Source of the DNA: Oxydemutator sp963693105
GTDB lineage: Bacteria > Pseudomonadota > Gammaproteobacteria > Poriferisulfidales > Oxydemutatoraceae
Assembly: GCA_963693105.1 (NCBI GenBank)
Contig: OY843752.1
Coordinates: forward strand, 186,001-250,000
DNA: 64,000 nt
Direction of reading: 5' to 3'
The first letter of the stretch is position 1. Each line of letters starts with the position of its first letter. Positions 10,801-25,800 of this stretch are shown one piece after another. Below the pieces are notes generated by a model, which worked only from the letters and a program-made list of their open reading frames with translations, made no database searches and had not been told where the DNA came from. Made by a program: the position numbers and the translations under genes.

Positions 10801-13800
10801 AAGCCTCGCGCCAAATCTATTGCGTGAGCTATCAACCGTGTCGGGGTCGCCGTCCCGACGAATGATGACCGGAACCGTCAGGACGCGGGTCAAGGTGGCG
10901 CCGAAATCCAGCCGAACCACAGCATGGGTCGTGTTCGGCATCGCCGGTGTCCCAAGATCTTCCTCATTCAGCGGCACGTCGCCACCGCCGCTCATCGTGA
11001 TGACCAGCGGGTCGCGGTCGGTGATGTTAACGAAGGCGGAAGAGCTTATGGCGGGAATCTCGGCGATGCCTGCGGGCCGGACGTCGGTCAGCGTGAAGGT
11101 CAATGTCTCGGTGGACTCGTTCAGTCCGTCGGTTGCAATGGCAATGGTGACGAGCTGGCTGCCGGTGGCGGTGAAACTCAGACGGCCGTCGGCGCCGACT
11201 CCGCTCACCACGTAGTCGCTGTCATCCACAACACCGCTAATATTCCAAGCCACCGTTACCGACGTTCCGTCTGCGGGCGCCATGCCGGTCAGGGTGACTG
11301 CGAACGTCGCCGTCGCGCCTTCTGCGATCTCGGCTTCATCCTCGCTGATGACCGCAAAGCGCGCCGGGTCAGCGTAGTTCACCATCACAGTCGCCTCCCC
11401 ACTACCGCCGATGATGGCAACCGGGCCGCGGCCGGGGGCGGCGACGGTGACATTCCCAAGAGTCACGGTGAGAGTCGCGCTGGCGCCATCGCCAAGCGTG
11501 TGGTCGGCCGGAATCATCAGCGCAATCTCGCCCGTGGTACTGCCCGCGGCAATCATGATTTCGCCGTTGTTGGCGTCGGTGACCATGGCGGAGCCAGTGA
11601 CTGCGTACGGCACTGTCACCGCGCCCGCGCTGGCTTTGGGCAGGGTGACGGGGAAACGCGCCGTCTGCCCCCCCACCGCCGTCGGCGGCGCGGCAATGCC
11701 GACGGTGATGGCGTCGTTATCGGTAATGGTAATGGACGTCTGACTGACTTCAATCTCCACCGAGTCCGCTTCGCCCGGGGCGTCCAGACCACTCACATCA
11801 ACAATGCTAAACGTCATCATTTCGTTGCTTTCGTTCAGCTCGTCGTCCACGAATAGTAAAGCGCTCACATTGGTACTCTCTGCGAAGCGGCGGTCACCAG
11901 CGACGACGAGGTTGGCAGTGGTATTGATATAGCTCCACAATATCGTCTCTGTATCCCGGCGCGTCCGAGTGTCCCCTATTGCCGTCACAGTGCCGGGGCC
12001 GCTGATGTCCGTGTCCATGTCGGCGGGGTGGTCGCCGCTGCCGACCATTTCCCAGGTCACGGTGAAGCCACCCTCAGTCGGCAGGCCGCCTTGGTCCTCG
12101 TTCACGTACGCATAAAGCCCGAAAGGCGGACTAGTTAAACTTTCGTCTCTACTGACGCCTGATCTGACGACAGCCAACTGCACGGCGTCGTTGGGACCGG
12201 TGATGGTCGTGTCCAGCCTCGACTGCAGAAATTCCGTGTCCGCGTCCGCACTGACCAGAGTCACCGAAAACTCCTCGGCGCCCTCAAACGCACCGTCATC
12301 CACGATCCCCAAATTAATACTCTGCACGGCCCCCGCGCCGCCGTTGGCTGTGCCCATCGGGAATACCACCGTCCCCATGCTCGTCAAAAAGTCCGACAAC
12401 TCCGCCGGATTGCCGCTGACACCATCGGTCGTAATACTCCAGCTCACTGTAATGTCCGACATCAACGGCTCAAGCTCAGGTATTCCCAATGTCAGCGTGT
12501 AAGCGGGGGCGGCGCCTTCCGCCACCTCGTCCGGCCCGACAGCGCTGATACTATAGATTGCCGTCGTGTTCGCCGGTATCGTGACCTCCGCCGTGTTGGT
12601 AGTGCCAATGTCAATCCGATAGTCGCTCCCCGGACTTTGCACGCGGTCCAGCGTGACCGTCATCGTTTCCTCTCCTTCCGCCATCCTGTCGGAAAGCACG
12701 GAGATGACAACGGTGCCCGTGTTCACTCTGGCGGGAAGCCTTAACCTGCCGGTGTTGCTGTCGGCGTAGTCGTCGGCGTCAACGCCGCCGCCGATGGTAT
12801 AGGCCAACACCGTGTCCGTTGTCGGCACGGCGCCCGTCAGCAGGACCGGGAAAGAAGCGGCGGTGCCTTCCGCCACGGTTTGCGTCGCCGCCGCAATCAT
12901 CGCGGTCAGCGGATCGCTTGCGGCGATGGTCCAGGTTTGCGAATCAACGACGACTTCGGGAACACCGTAGGCGCCGGTGATGGCAGCGACGCCGCCATCA
13001 ATCTCCGCCACAATAATCTCCTCTGGCTCGTTTCTGTTGTTATTAATAACGGGGACTGGAACCCGGCCGACGTTTGTGCCGGCGGCGAAATTGAACAGGG
13101 TAGAGGAGGCCCGCGCCCGGATGAAAGGATGAAAGAACTGTCTCCCCCAATCCTCTCCGTGGTCAGGCGCTGTTAGAAGCCTGACTCCACCAAACCTATG
13201 CGGAATCGCGGCCGGATTCTCCACGCCGGGGTTCTGATAAACGATGAGCGGAACCCGCAGGGTGCGGGTCAACGTGGCGCCGAAATTCAGCTGAACCACA
13301 ATCTGGTCCGTGCTCGGAGCATCCCCGGTCCCAAACTCTTCCTCATCCAAATCCTCGACGCCACCGCTCATCGTGATGACCAGCGGGTCGCTCGGGGCGA
13401 TGTCAACGGTGGTGCTTGCGGTGAGAATGCCGGCGAGGCCTGCGGAACTGTCATCAATCAGCGTGAAGATCAATGTCTCGGTGGACTCGTTCAGCCCGTC
13501 GGCTGCAATGCCAACGTCAACGGTCTGGCTTTCGAGGGCGCTGAAACGCAGACTGCGGGCGGCGGCGGCTCCGCTCAACGTGTAGTCGCGGGCATCCACA
13601 TTTTCGCCGCCAATACGCCAACCCACCGTTACCTCCGTTCCGTCTGCGGGCGGCGTGCTGCCGGTCAGGACGACTGTGAACTGCGCCGTGTCGCCTTCAC
13701 TGTGCATGCTTTCATTCATGCTGACTGCGAAAACGTACGGCGTGCTAACGTAGTTCACCGTCACATCCGCCGAACTGCCGCCGGTGACCGTGCCGCCGCC

Positions 13801-16800
13801 GGGGGCGGCGGCGGCGCCCTCATCAAGAGTCACGGTGAGGGTCTCGGAGTCGCCTGCGTTCAGTATCACGTTGCCCGGAATCATCAGCGCAATCACGCCT
13901 GATGTCCCGCCCGCGGCGATTGTGATCCGGCCATTGTTGGCGTCGGTGGGCATGGCGGCCACACCGCTGACTGTGTACGGCACTGTCACCACGCCCGCGC
14001 TGGCGGTGTCCAGGGTAACGGCGAAACGCACCGTCTGCCCCTCGATCACCGTCGCCGGCGTCGGCGCGGCAATGCTGGCGGTGATGGGGTTTTCGTCGGT
14101 CACCTCCACCGAGGCGCTGGCGCCGCCGGAGGCGTAAGCAATCCCGCCGAGAGGGATCGAAGTGCGCAGACCGTCGGGACCAGGCGGCGCGCCGGTCAGG
14201 GTCAATGTCTCGCTGGCCTCGTTCAGGCTGTCGCCAATCAGGTTCACGGTGACCGAAGCAGCTGCGAACTCTGTCCCCGCAAGCAGACGCACGAGGCCGC
14301 CAGTGGCGCCGGCAGTGAAGCCGAAAGGCTCTGACCCTGTTCCCCTGCTGATAGTGAACTCGGTGGCGTCCAAACCGCTCACGGTGAACGGCACAAGCAC
14401 ATTTAGAGCATTTGAGTAGTCAATAAGACGACGATCGAGGCTGACGGTGAAAGTGGCGTTGGCCGTTTCACCCACCATCGCCATCGTGTCACTGTCACGG
14501 GCGATGGTTACAACGATGGTGTCGTCGTCGAGGATGGTGACCTGGAGCGGGGCGGGCAGCGCAACGCCGCCAACGGCGTCAACGGCGCTGGCGCCCTCAC
14601 CCCCCACGCCGAAGTAGAGCCTGAACCTCTCGGCGCCCTCGTTGAAAGTGTCCTGGCCCGTTTGGACTGCGAAGGTCTGCCTCGTGTCATCGGTGGCGGC
14701 GGCGAATCGCAGGCCGCCGTTGGTGGCGCCCGTGAAGTCAACGCTGTCGGTGCCGTCGTGGGCAATCGCCCAACTGACCACAATGTCGGCGATAATGTTC
14801 GCCGGGCCGGTGCGCTCCAGTGTGTACATGACAGTCGCGCCTTCGGTGGTGCTCGCAATCGGGTTGACGAGGGCAAAGGTCTGCATGGGGTCGAGGTAGT
14901 TGACCGTCACCGATGTGCTGTTGTTCGGGGCCTCGGCCGCGGCCACCACGCCGCCAAGCGGGCCAGCGGTGATTTCGCCGAGGGTGACGGTCAACGTGCC
15001 GGTGCCGTTGTCGCGGCTGTCGGCCGAAATCCCCAGCACGATTTCGCCGACGGTGGCGCCGCGCGAGATGGTGGTCTGGCCGGTGGTGGCGTCGGTGACG
15101 GCGTCGCCGGACACCGTGTAATGCACGGTCTGTTCGCCCTCCGATGTGCCGTCCAGGGTGACGGTGAATACCACCGACCGGCCTTCGTTCACCGAAGCCG
15201 GGCGCGGAGCGCTGATGCGAGCGGTGCGGGGGTCGTTGTCAACTATCGTGTAGATTTGCGGCGAGCCGCGGACGGTGACCTTTCCCAGGGGGCCAATAAT
15301 TCGGCCTCTATTTTCTGGCAATACTGCCAGAAACGTCTCGTCCGGCTCGTTTAGATTGTCGTCGGCGATGACGTTGAGGCTGATTTGGCCATTGGTGCTG
15401 CCGGCGGGAATATCAAAATGGGTTACTCCGATCCGTCCTCGCAGATGGGTAGGGGGAGCCTCGGACAGCCAATCGGTTCCGATGTCAAAATCACCGCCAA
15501 GGTTGCTCGTCGCATCAACCGTGCTGTCGTCACCGTCCTCCTGAATAAGGAACGGGGTAGTCAGCTTGCGAGACAGCGTTTCGTTGAAGGCCAGATTGAC
15601 TGTAGGGAATGTCGCCTCCGACACCCGGCCGCCACCGCTCAACGTGATGACCAGCTCGCTCTGGGCGATGACAACGCTGGCGCTGGCGGTGAGAATGTCG
15701 GCGATGCCTGTGGGACTGACTCCGGTCAGCGTCAAGGTCAATGTCTCGGTGGACTCGTTCAGCCTGTCGTCTGCAATGCCAACGGTGATGGTCTGGCTGC
15801 CGGTGGCGGTGAAACTCAGACGGCCGTCGGTGTCGTCTCCGCTCAACGCGTAGTCGCCGGCATCCACATTAACGCCGCCAATCGCCCAATCCACCGCGAC
15901 CGGCGTTTCGGCTGCGGGCATTCTGCCGGTCAGGGCGACTGTGAACACCGCCGACTGGCCTTCAATGCGCGCGCTTTCATCCACGCTGACCGCGAAAAAG
16001 CTCGCCGAGTCAATGTGGTCCACCGTCACCGAGTCGCTGCCGCTGATGGTGGTAACCGGGCCGCGGCCGGGGGCGGCGACGGTGACATTCCCAAGGGTCA
16101 CGGTGAGGGTCGCGGTGTCGCCAGCGTCAAGCATCAAGTTGCCCGGAATCATCAGCGCAATCTCGTCCGTGGTACTGCCCGCGGCGATTGTGATCTGGCC
16201 GGCGGTGGCGCCGGGGAGCATGGCGGTGCCGCCGACTGTGTACGGCACTGTCACCACGCCCGCGCTGGCGCGGTCCAGGGTGACGGTGAAAAGCGCCGTC
16301 TGCTCCTCCGCCGCCGTCGCCGGCGCGAGAATGCTGACGCCGATGGCGTCGTTATCGTTAATGGCAATGGACGTCTGACTGACTTCAATCTCCACCGCGC
16401 CCGCTTCGCCCGGGGCGTCCAGACCGCTCACACTAACAATGCTAAACGTCATCGTTTCGGTGCTTTCGTTCAGATCGTCGTCCACGAATAGTAAAGCGCT
16501 CACATTGGTACTCTCTGCGAACTGGCGGTCACCAGCGACGACGAGGTTGGCAGTGCTATTGATATAGCTCCACAATATCGTCTCTGTATCCCGGCGCGTC
16601 CGAGTGCCCCCTATTTCCGTCACAGTGCCGGGGCCGCTGATGTCCGTGTCCACGTCGGCGTGGTGGTCGCCGCTGCCGACCACTTCCCAGGTCACGGTGA
16701 AGCCACCCTCAGTCGGCAGGCCGCTTTGGTCCTGGTGCACGTACGCATAAAGCCCGAAAGGCGGACTAGTCAAACTTTCGGGTCTATTGGTGCCTGCTCT

Positions 16801-19800
16801 GACGGCAATCAACTGCACGGCGTCGTTGGGTCCGGTGATGGTCGTGTCCAGACTCGACTGCCTCACTTCCGTGTTCGAGTCCACAATGGCCAGACTCACC
16901 GAAAACTCCTCGGCGCGCTCAAACTCACCGTCAGCCACGATCCCCACACCAATACTCTGTACGGCCTCCGCGCTGCCGTTGGCTGTGCCCGCCGGGAATA
17001 CCACCGTCCCCATGCCCGCCGAAAAGTCCGACAACTCCGCCGGATTGGCGCTGGCAGCATCGGTCGTAATACTCCAGTTCACTGTAAGATCCGACGTCAA
17101 CGGCTCAAGCGCAGGTATTTTCAATGTCAGCGTGTGAGTGGAGACGCCGCCTTCCGCCACCGCGGCCGGCCCGGCAACGGTGATGATGCGCGACGCCGTC
17201 GTGTTCGCCGGGATCGTGACCACCGCCGAGGCAGTATCCACGTTAATCAGATATTCGCTCCCCGGACTTTGCACGCCGGTCAGCATGACCGTCATCGTTT
17301 CCGTTGCTTCCAGCATCCTGTCGGGACGCACGGGGATGGTAAGGGTGGCCGTGTTCACTACGCGCCCGACAGTGGTGGGAATCGTCACCGTGCCGGTGCT
17401 GCGGCCGGTGTAGTCGTCGCCGGCGTCAACGTCGCCGGCGATGGCATAAGTCAACACCGTGTCCGTTGCCGGCACGGCGCCCGCCAGTGTGACCGTGAAA
17501 GCAGCGGTGGCGCCTTCCTCCACGGTTTGCGTCTGCGCCGCAATTGACGCGGTCAGCGGATCGCTTGCTTCGATGATCCAGGTTTGCGACGCAACGGCGA
17601 CGATGGGAACACCGTGGGCGCCGATGATGCTATCGATAGTCACCGCAAATGCCTCCTCTCGCTCGTTTAGAGGGAGGTCGTCGTTATAAACGGGGAGTGG
17701 AATCTGACCGGTACTTGTGCCGATGGCGAAGTTGAACAGGGGCGAGGCTGCCTGCGGGGTTACGTACCGAGGATTGCCATCGCTGGCAAACCAATTATTT
17801 CCAATGCTGAATGTACGCCCGAGCGACCCTGGATCAGGATCAAACGTGTCGAGGTTGCCGTCCCGCTGAATGGAGACCCGAACCGTCAGGACGCGGATCA
17901 ACGTGGCGCCGAAATCCAGCTGAACCACGCCCGCGCCCGTGCCCGGCATCGGCGGAGTCCCCGCAATCCCAAGAAATTCCTCATTCAGCCTCTGGCCGCC
18001 GCTCATCGTGATGACCAGCGGGTCGCCATCAACGATGTTAACGGAGACGATGCCACCGCCGGAGAGAATCTCGGCGGCGCCTGCGGGCTGGGCGTCGGTC
18101 AGCGTGAAGCTCAATGTCTCGGTGGGCTCGTTCAGGCCGTCGGCTGCAAGGGCAACGGCGATGGTCTGGCTGCCGATGGCGGTGAAACTCAGACGGCCGT
18201 CGGTGTCGTCTCCGCTCACCACGTAGTCGCTGTCATCCCCAGTACCGCCAATATTCCAACCCACCGTTACCGACGTTCCGTCTGCGGGCGCCATGCCGGT
18301 CAGGGTGACTGTGAACGTCGCCGTCGCGCCTTCCTCGACATTGCCGTCTCCATCCACCGTGACCTCGAGAAGGTGTGGCGTATCAACGTAGTCCACCGTC
18401 ACCGAGTCGCTGCCGCTGATGGTGGTAACCGGGCCGCGGCCGGGGGCGGCGACGGTGACATTCCCAAGGGTCACGGTGAGGGTCGCGGTGTCGCCAGCGT
18501 CAAGCATCAAGTTGACCGGAATCATCAGCGCAATCTGGCGCGTGGTCTCGCCCGCGGGAATCGTGATTTCGCCGTTGTTGGCGTCGGTGGCCATGGCGTC
18601 GCCAGTGACTGCGTACGGCACTGTCACCACGCCCGCGCTGGCGTGGTCCAGGGTGACGGTGAAAAGCGCCGTCTGCTCCTCCGCCGCCGTCTCCGGCGCG
18701 AGAATGCTGACGCCGATGGCGTCGTTATCGGCAATGGCAATGGACGTCTGACTGACTTCAATCTCCACCGCGCCCGCTTCGCCCGGGGCGTCCAGACCGC
18801 TCACACTAACAATGCTAAACGTCATCGTTTCGGTGCTTTCGTTCAGATTGTCGTCCACGAATAGTAAAGCGCTCACATTGGTACTCTCTGCGAACTGGCG
18901 GTCACCAGCGACGACGAGGTTGGCAGTGCTATTGATATAGCTCCACAATATCGTCTCTGTATCCCGGCGCGTCCGAGTGTCCCCTATTTCCGTCACAGTG
19001 CCGGGGCCGCTGATGTCCGTGTCCACGTCGGCGGGGTGGTCGCCGCTGCCGACCACTTCCCAGGTCACGGTGAAGCCACCCTCAGTCGGCAGGCCGCTTT
19101 GGTCCTGGTGCACGTACGCATAAAGCCCGAAAGGCGGACTAGTCAAACTTTCGGGTCTATTGGTGCCTGATCTGACGGCAATCAACTGCACGGCGTCGTT
19201 GGGGCCGGTGATGGTCGTGTCCAGCCTCGACTGCAGAAATTCCGTGCCCTCGTCCGCACTGACCAGAGTCACCGAAAACTCCTCGTCGCGCTCAAACTCC
19301 CCGTCAGCCACGATCCCCAAATCAATACTCTGCACGGCCCCCGCGCTGCCGTTGGCTGTGCCCGCCGGGAATACCACCGTCCCCATGCTCGTCAAAAAGT
19401 CCGACAACTCCGCCGGATTGCCGCTGACACCATCGGTCGTAATACTCCAGTTCACTGTAAGATCCGACGTCAACGGCTCAAGCTCCGGTATTCCCAATGT
19501 CAGCGTGTAAGCGGGGGTGGTGCCTTCCGCCACCTCGTCCGGCCCGGCAGCGCTGATACTATAGACCGCCATCGTGTTCGCCGGTATCGTGACCACCGCC
19601 GAGGTAGTATCCACGTTAATCGGATATTCTCTCCCCGGACTTTGCACGCCGGTCAGACTGAGCGCCATCGTTTCCGTTGTTTCCATCGTACTATCGAGAT
19701 TCACGGAGATGGCAAAGGTGGCCGTGTTCACTACGCCGAGAGTGGCGGGAATCGTCACCGTGCCGGTGCTGCGGCCGGTGTAGTCGCTGGCGTCAACGTC

Positions 19801-22800
19801 GCCGGCGATGGCATAAGTCAACACCGTGTCCGCCGATGGTCTGGCGCCCGCCAGTGTGACCACGAAAGCAGCGGTGGAGCCTTCCTCCACGGTTTGCGTC
19901 TGCGCCGCAATCGACGCGGTCAGCGGATCGCTTGCTTCGATGATCCAGGTTTGCGACGAATCGGTGGCGGGGGGAACACCGTGGGCGCCGATGATGCTGC
20001 CGATAGTCACCGCAAATGCCTCCTCTCGCTCGTTTATAGGGAGGTCGTCGTTATAAACGGGGAGTGGAATCTGACCGGTACTTGTGCCGATGGCGAAGTT
20101 GAATATGTCCGTGCCAAGTGCGGAGCGGGCGTACCGAGAGCCGATGAGGGGAAGCCAATCCGCTCCAAGAGAAAATACACTCCCGAACGCGGGCGGCGGA
20201 TCAAACGTGTTGGGGTTGCCGTCCTGCTGAATGAAGAGCCGAACCGTCAGGGCGCGGGTCAACGTGGCGCCGAAATCCAGCTGAACCACGCCCGCGCCCG
20301 TGCCCGGCATCGGCTCCATATCACCCTCCCCCTGAACCCCGAGAAATTCCTCATTCAGCCTCTGGCCGCCGCTCATCGTGATGACCAGCGGGTCGCTCGG
20401 GGCGATGACAACGCCGGCGCTGGCGGTGAGAATGCCGGTGAGGTCTGTGGGACTGGCGTCGGTCAGCGTGAAGGTCAATGTCTCGGTGGACTCGTTCAGG
20501 CCGTCGGTTTCAATGGCAACGGTGATGGTCTGGCTGGCGGTGGCGGTGAAACTCAGACGGCCGTCGGTGTCGTCTCCGCTCAACACGTAGTCGCGGTCAT
20601 CCACATTAACGCCGTCAATCGCCCAATCCACCGTTACCGTCGTTCCGGCTGCGGGCATCCTGCCGGTCAGGGCGACTGTGAACACCGCCGTCGAGCCTTC
20701 CCCGCGCGCGCTTTCATCCACGCTGACCGCGAAAAGGTGCGGCGGGTCAATGTAGTTCACCGTCAAACTCGCCTCCTCACTACCGCTGGTGATGGCAGCC
20801 GGGCCGCGGCCGGGGGCGGCGACGGCGGCCTCCCCAAGAGTCACGGTGAGAGTCGCGCTGTCGCCTTCATGAAGCGTCCGGTTGGCCGGAATCATCAGCG
20901 CAATCTCGTCCGTGGTACTGCCCGCGGCGATGGCAATCTGACCGGTGGTGGCGCCGGGGAGCATGGCGGTGCCAGTGACTGCGTACGGCACTGTCACCTC
21001 GCCCACGCTGGCTTTGGCCAGGGTGACGGTGAAAAGCGCCGTCTGCTCCTCCGCCGCCGTCGCCGGCGCGCTAATGCCGACAGTGATGGCGTCGTTATCG
21101 TTAATGGCAATGGACGTCTGACTGACTTCAATCTCCACCGAGTCCGCTTCGCCCGGGGCGTCCAGACCGCTCACACTAACAATGCTAAACGTCATCGTTT
21201 CGGTGCTTTCGTTCAGATTGTCGTCCACGAATAGTAAAGCGCTCACATTGGTACTCTCTGCGAACTGGCGGTCACCAGCGACGACGAGGTTGGCAGTGGT
21301 ATTGATATAGCTCCACAATATCGTCTCTGTATCCCGGCGCGTCCGAGTGCCCCCTATTTCCGTCACAGTGCCGGGGCCGCTGATGTCCGTGTCCACGTCG
21401 GCGTGGTGGTCGCCGCTGCCGACCACTTCCCAGGTCACGGTGAAGCCACCCTCAGTCGGCAGGCCGCTTTGGTCCTGGTGCACGTACGCATAAAGCCCGA
21501 AAGGCGGAGTAGGTAAACTTTCGTCTTTACTGGTGCCTGCTCTGACGGCAATCAACTGCACGGCGTCGTTGGGGCCGGTGATGGTCGTGTCCACACTCGA
21601 CTGCCTCACTTCCGTGTTCGAGTCCACAATGGCCAGACTCACCGAAAACTCCTCGGCGCGCTCAAACTCACCGTCAGCCACGATCCCCACACCAATACTC
21701 TGCACGGCCTCCGCGCTGCCGTTGGCTGTGCCCGCCGGGAATACCACCGTCCCCATGCCCGCCGAAAAGTCCGACAACTCCGCCGGATTGGCGCTGGCAA
21801 CATCGGTCGTAATATGCCAGCTCAGTGTAAGATCCGACGTCAACGGCTCAAGCGCAGGTATTTTCAATGTCAGCGTGTGAGTGGAGACGCCGCCTTCCGC
21901 CACCGCGGCCGGCCCGGCAACGGTGATGATGCGCGACGCCGTCGAGTTCGCCGGTATCGTGACCGCCGCCGTGTTATTAGTAGTGCTGATGTCAATCAGA
22001 TATTCGCTCCCCGGACTTTGCACGCCGGTCAGCATGACCGTCATCGTTTCCGTTGCTTCCTGCATCCTGTCGGGACGCACGGGGATGCCAAGGGTGGCCG
22101 TGTTCACTACGAAAAGGCGACCAGCGGGAGGGGCGGGAATCGTCACCGTGCCGGTGCTGCGGCCGGTGGCGTCAACGTCGCCGCCGATGGCATAAGTCAA
22201 CACCGTGTCTATTGTCGGAATGGCGCCCGCCAGTGTGACCGTGAAAGAAGCGGTGGCGCCTTCCTCCACGGTTTGCGTCTGCGCCGCAATTGACGCGGTC
22301 AGCTCATCGTTGGCGGCGATGGTCCAGGTTTGCGAATCAACGTTGACGGTGAAATTATCGTGGGCGCCGGTGATGGAATAGGGCTCGTCGGGGTCGTCAA
22401 CGATGGTAGCCTGGCCGCCGCGCGCGATACTCACCGCAAATACCTCGCCCGGCTCGTTGAAGTCGTTATTAACAAGGGGGATTGGAATCATGCCGGAGTT
22501 TGTGCCGGCGGCGAATTGGAATAAGGGCCCGGTTTGCGCTGAGAGCAGGAGATTAGGAAAGGTATGACTGGGGAAAAATACCACATCACGGCCAGCGAAA
22601 AGCCTCGTGCCAAATCTATTGCGTGGGCTATCAAACGTGTCGGGGTCGCCGTCCACACGAATGATGACCGGAACCCTCAGTTCGCGGGTCAAGGTGGCGC
22701 CGAAATCCAGCCGAACCACAGCATGGGTCGTGCTCGGCGTCTCCGGTGTCCCAAGCTCTTCCTCATTCAGCGGCACGTCGCTACCGCCGCTCATCGTGAT

Positions 22801-25800
22801 GACCAGCGGGTCGCTCGGGGCGATGTCAATGAAGACGACGCTACGGTCAACGCGAACATCAGCGGTGTCTCCGGGCTGGGCGTTGGACAGATCGACGGCA
22901 AATGGCTCTCGGCCCTCGTTCAGTCCGTCGGCTGGAATGTCAACAGTGACGGACTGGCTGCCGGTGGCGGTGAAACTCAGACGGCCGGTGACGCCGGCTC
23001 CGCTCACCACGTAGTCGCTGTCACCCTCCTGACCGCTAATCCTCCAATCCACCGTTGCCGGCGTTCCGTCTGCGGGCGCCGTGCCGGTCAGGGTGACTGT
23101 GAACGTCGTCGCCGCGCCTTCCAGGACAGTGTTGCCTCCTTCCAGCGAGATCTCGAAAAGGTGCAGCGTATCAACGTAGTCCACCGTCACCGAGTCGCTG
23201 CCGCTGATGGTAACCGGGCCGCGGCCGGGGGCGGCGACGGTGGCCTGCCCAAGGGTCACGGTGAGGGTCTCGGTGTCGCCAGCGCCAAGCCTGAAGTTGA
23301 CCGGAATCATCAGCGCAATCTGGCGCGTGGTACTGCCCGCGGCGATTGTAATCTGGCCGGCGGTGGCGCCGGGGAGCATGGCGGTGCCGCCGACTTCGTA
23401 CGGCACTGTCACCTCGCCCACGCTGGCGTGGTCCAGGGTGACGGTGAAAAGCGCCGTCTGCCCCTCCGCCGCCGTCTCCGGCGCGAGAATGCTGGCGCCG
23501 ATGGCGTCGTTATCGGCAATGGCAATGGACGTCTGACTGGCTTCAATCTCCACCGAGTCCGCTTCGCCCGGGGCGTCCAGACCGCTCACTTCAAGAATGC
23601 GGAACGTGGCCGTTTCGGTGCTTTCGTTCAGATCGTCGTCCACGAATCTTAAAGCGGCCACAGTGGCACTCTCTGCGAACCGGCGGCTACCTTCGTCGGC
23701 GAGGGGGTTGGCAGGGTTATTGATATTGCTCCACAATATCGTCTCTGTCTGCCGGCGCGTCCGAATGCCCCCTATTGGCGTCACAGTGCCGGGGCCGCTG
23801 ATGTCCGTGTCCATGTTGGCGGGGTGGTCGCCGCTGCCGACCATTTCCCAGGTCACGGTGAAGCCACCCTCAGTCGGCAGGCCGCCAGTCGGCAGGCCGC
23901 TTCGCTCCTTGTCCACGAGCGCATAAAGCCCGAAAGGCGGAGTAGGGAAACTTTCGTCTCTACTGACGCCTGCGCTGACGGCAGCCAACTGCACGGGGTT
24001 GTTGGGGCCGGTGATGGTCGTGTCCAGCCTCGGCTGCAGAAATTCCGTGTCCGCGTCCGGAGCGACCAGAGTCACCGAAAACTCCTCGTCGCGCTCAAAC
24101 TCCCCGTCATCCGCGATCCCAAAACCAATACTCTGCACGGCCCCCGCGCTGCCGTTGGCTGTGCCCGCCGGGAATACCACCGTCCCCATGCTCGTCGAAA
24201 AGTCCGACAACTCCGCCGGATTGCCGCTGACACCATCGGTCGTAATACTCCAGCTCACTGTAATATCCGACATCAACGGCTCAAGCTCCGGTATGCTCAT
24301 TGTCAGCGTGTAAGCGGGGGTGGTGCCTTCCGCCACCTCGTCCGGCCCGGCAGCGCTGATACTATAGACCGCCATCGTGTTCGCCGGTATCGTGACCGCC
24401 GCCGTGTTATTAGTAGTGCCAATGTCAATCAGATATTCGCTCCCCGGACTTTGCACGCCGGTCAGCCTGACCGTCATCGTTTCCGTTGTTTCCGCCATCC
24501 TGTCGGCAAGCACGGGGATGGCAAGGGTGGCCGTGTTCACTGTGCGCTGCAGAAGCAATGGTGTTCTCAAGCTCCTGATGTAGTTGACCGTCACCGTGCC
24601 GGAGCCGGGGCCGGTGTAGTCGCTGGCGTCAACGTCGCCGCCGATGCTATAGGTCAACACCGTGTCCGTTGTCGGCGTGGCGCCCGCCAGTGTGACCACG
24701 AAAGAAGCGGTGTTGCCTTCCTCCACGGTTTGCGTCTGCGCCGCAATAGACGCGGTCAGCGGATCGTTTGCGGCGATGGTCCAGGTTTGCGAATCAACGT
24801 TGACGGTGAAATTACCGTGGGCGCCGGTGATGTTATAGGGCTCGTTGGGGTCAAGGCGGACGCCATCATTGCCGCGCCCGATACTCGCCGCAAATACCTC
24901 CTCCGGCTCGTTGAGGATGTTATTAACAGTGGGGATTGGAATCGTGCCGACGTTTGTGCCAGGGCCTAATTGGAATACGGGCCTGGCTCGAAATGGGCGA
25001 AGATAGCTATTCCCGTCCTCACCAGCCCATGACGCAACACTGCCAAAACCATGGGTAAATCTATGCTGCTCGGAGATCGTATCAAACGTGTCGGGGTCGC
25101 CGTCCCGATGAACGACGATCGGAACCGTCAGGACGCGGGTCAACGTGGCGCCGAAATCCAGCCGAACCACAACCGAGGTCGTGTTCAGCATCTCCACAGA
25201 CCCAAGATCTTCCTCATTCAGCCGCCCGCCGCCGCTCATCGTGATGACCAGCGGGTCGCCATCGACGATGGCAACGGCGGCGCTGGCGGCGAGAGTGCCG
25301 GCAAGGCCTGCGGGCTGGGCGTTGGTCAGCGTGAAGGTCAATGTCTCGGTGGGCTCGTTCAGCCCGTCGGCTGCAAGGGCAACGGTGAAGAGCGAGCTGC
25401 CGGTGACGGGGAAACTCAGACGGCCGTCGGTGTCGGCTCCGCTCAACGCGTAGTCGCTGGCATCCACATCACCGCCAATCTCCCAATCCACCGTTACCGG
25501 CCTTCCGGCTGCGGGCGCCATGCCGGTCAGGGAGACTTTGAACTGCGCCGTCTCGCCTTCCCTGTGCGTGCTTTCATCCACGCTGACTGCGAAAACGTGC
25601 GCCGTATCAATGTAGTTCACCGTCACATCCGCACTGGGGCTGCTGATGGTGACCCCGCCGTGGCCGGGGGCGGCGACGGTGCCCTCATCAAGAGTCACGG
25701 TGAGGGTCTCGGAGTCGCCTGCGTTCAGTATCGCGCTGCCCGGAATCATCAGCACAATCTCACCCGTGGTACTGCCCGCGTCGATTGTAATCCGGCCATT

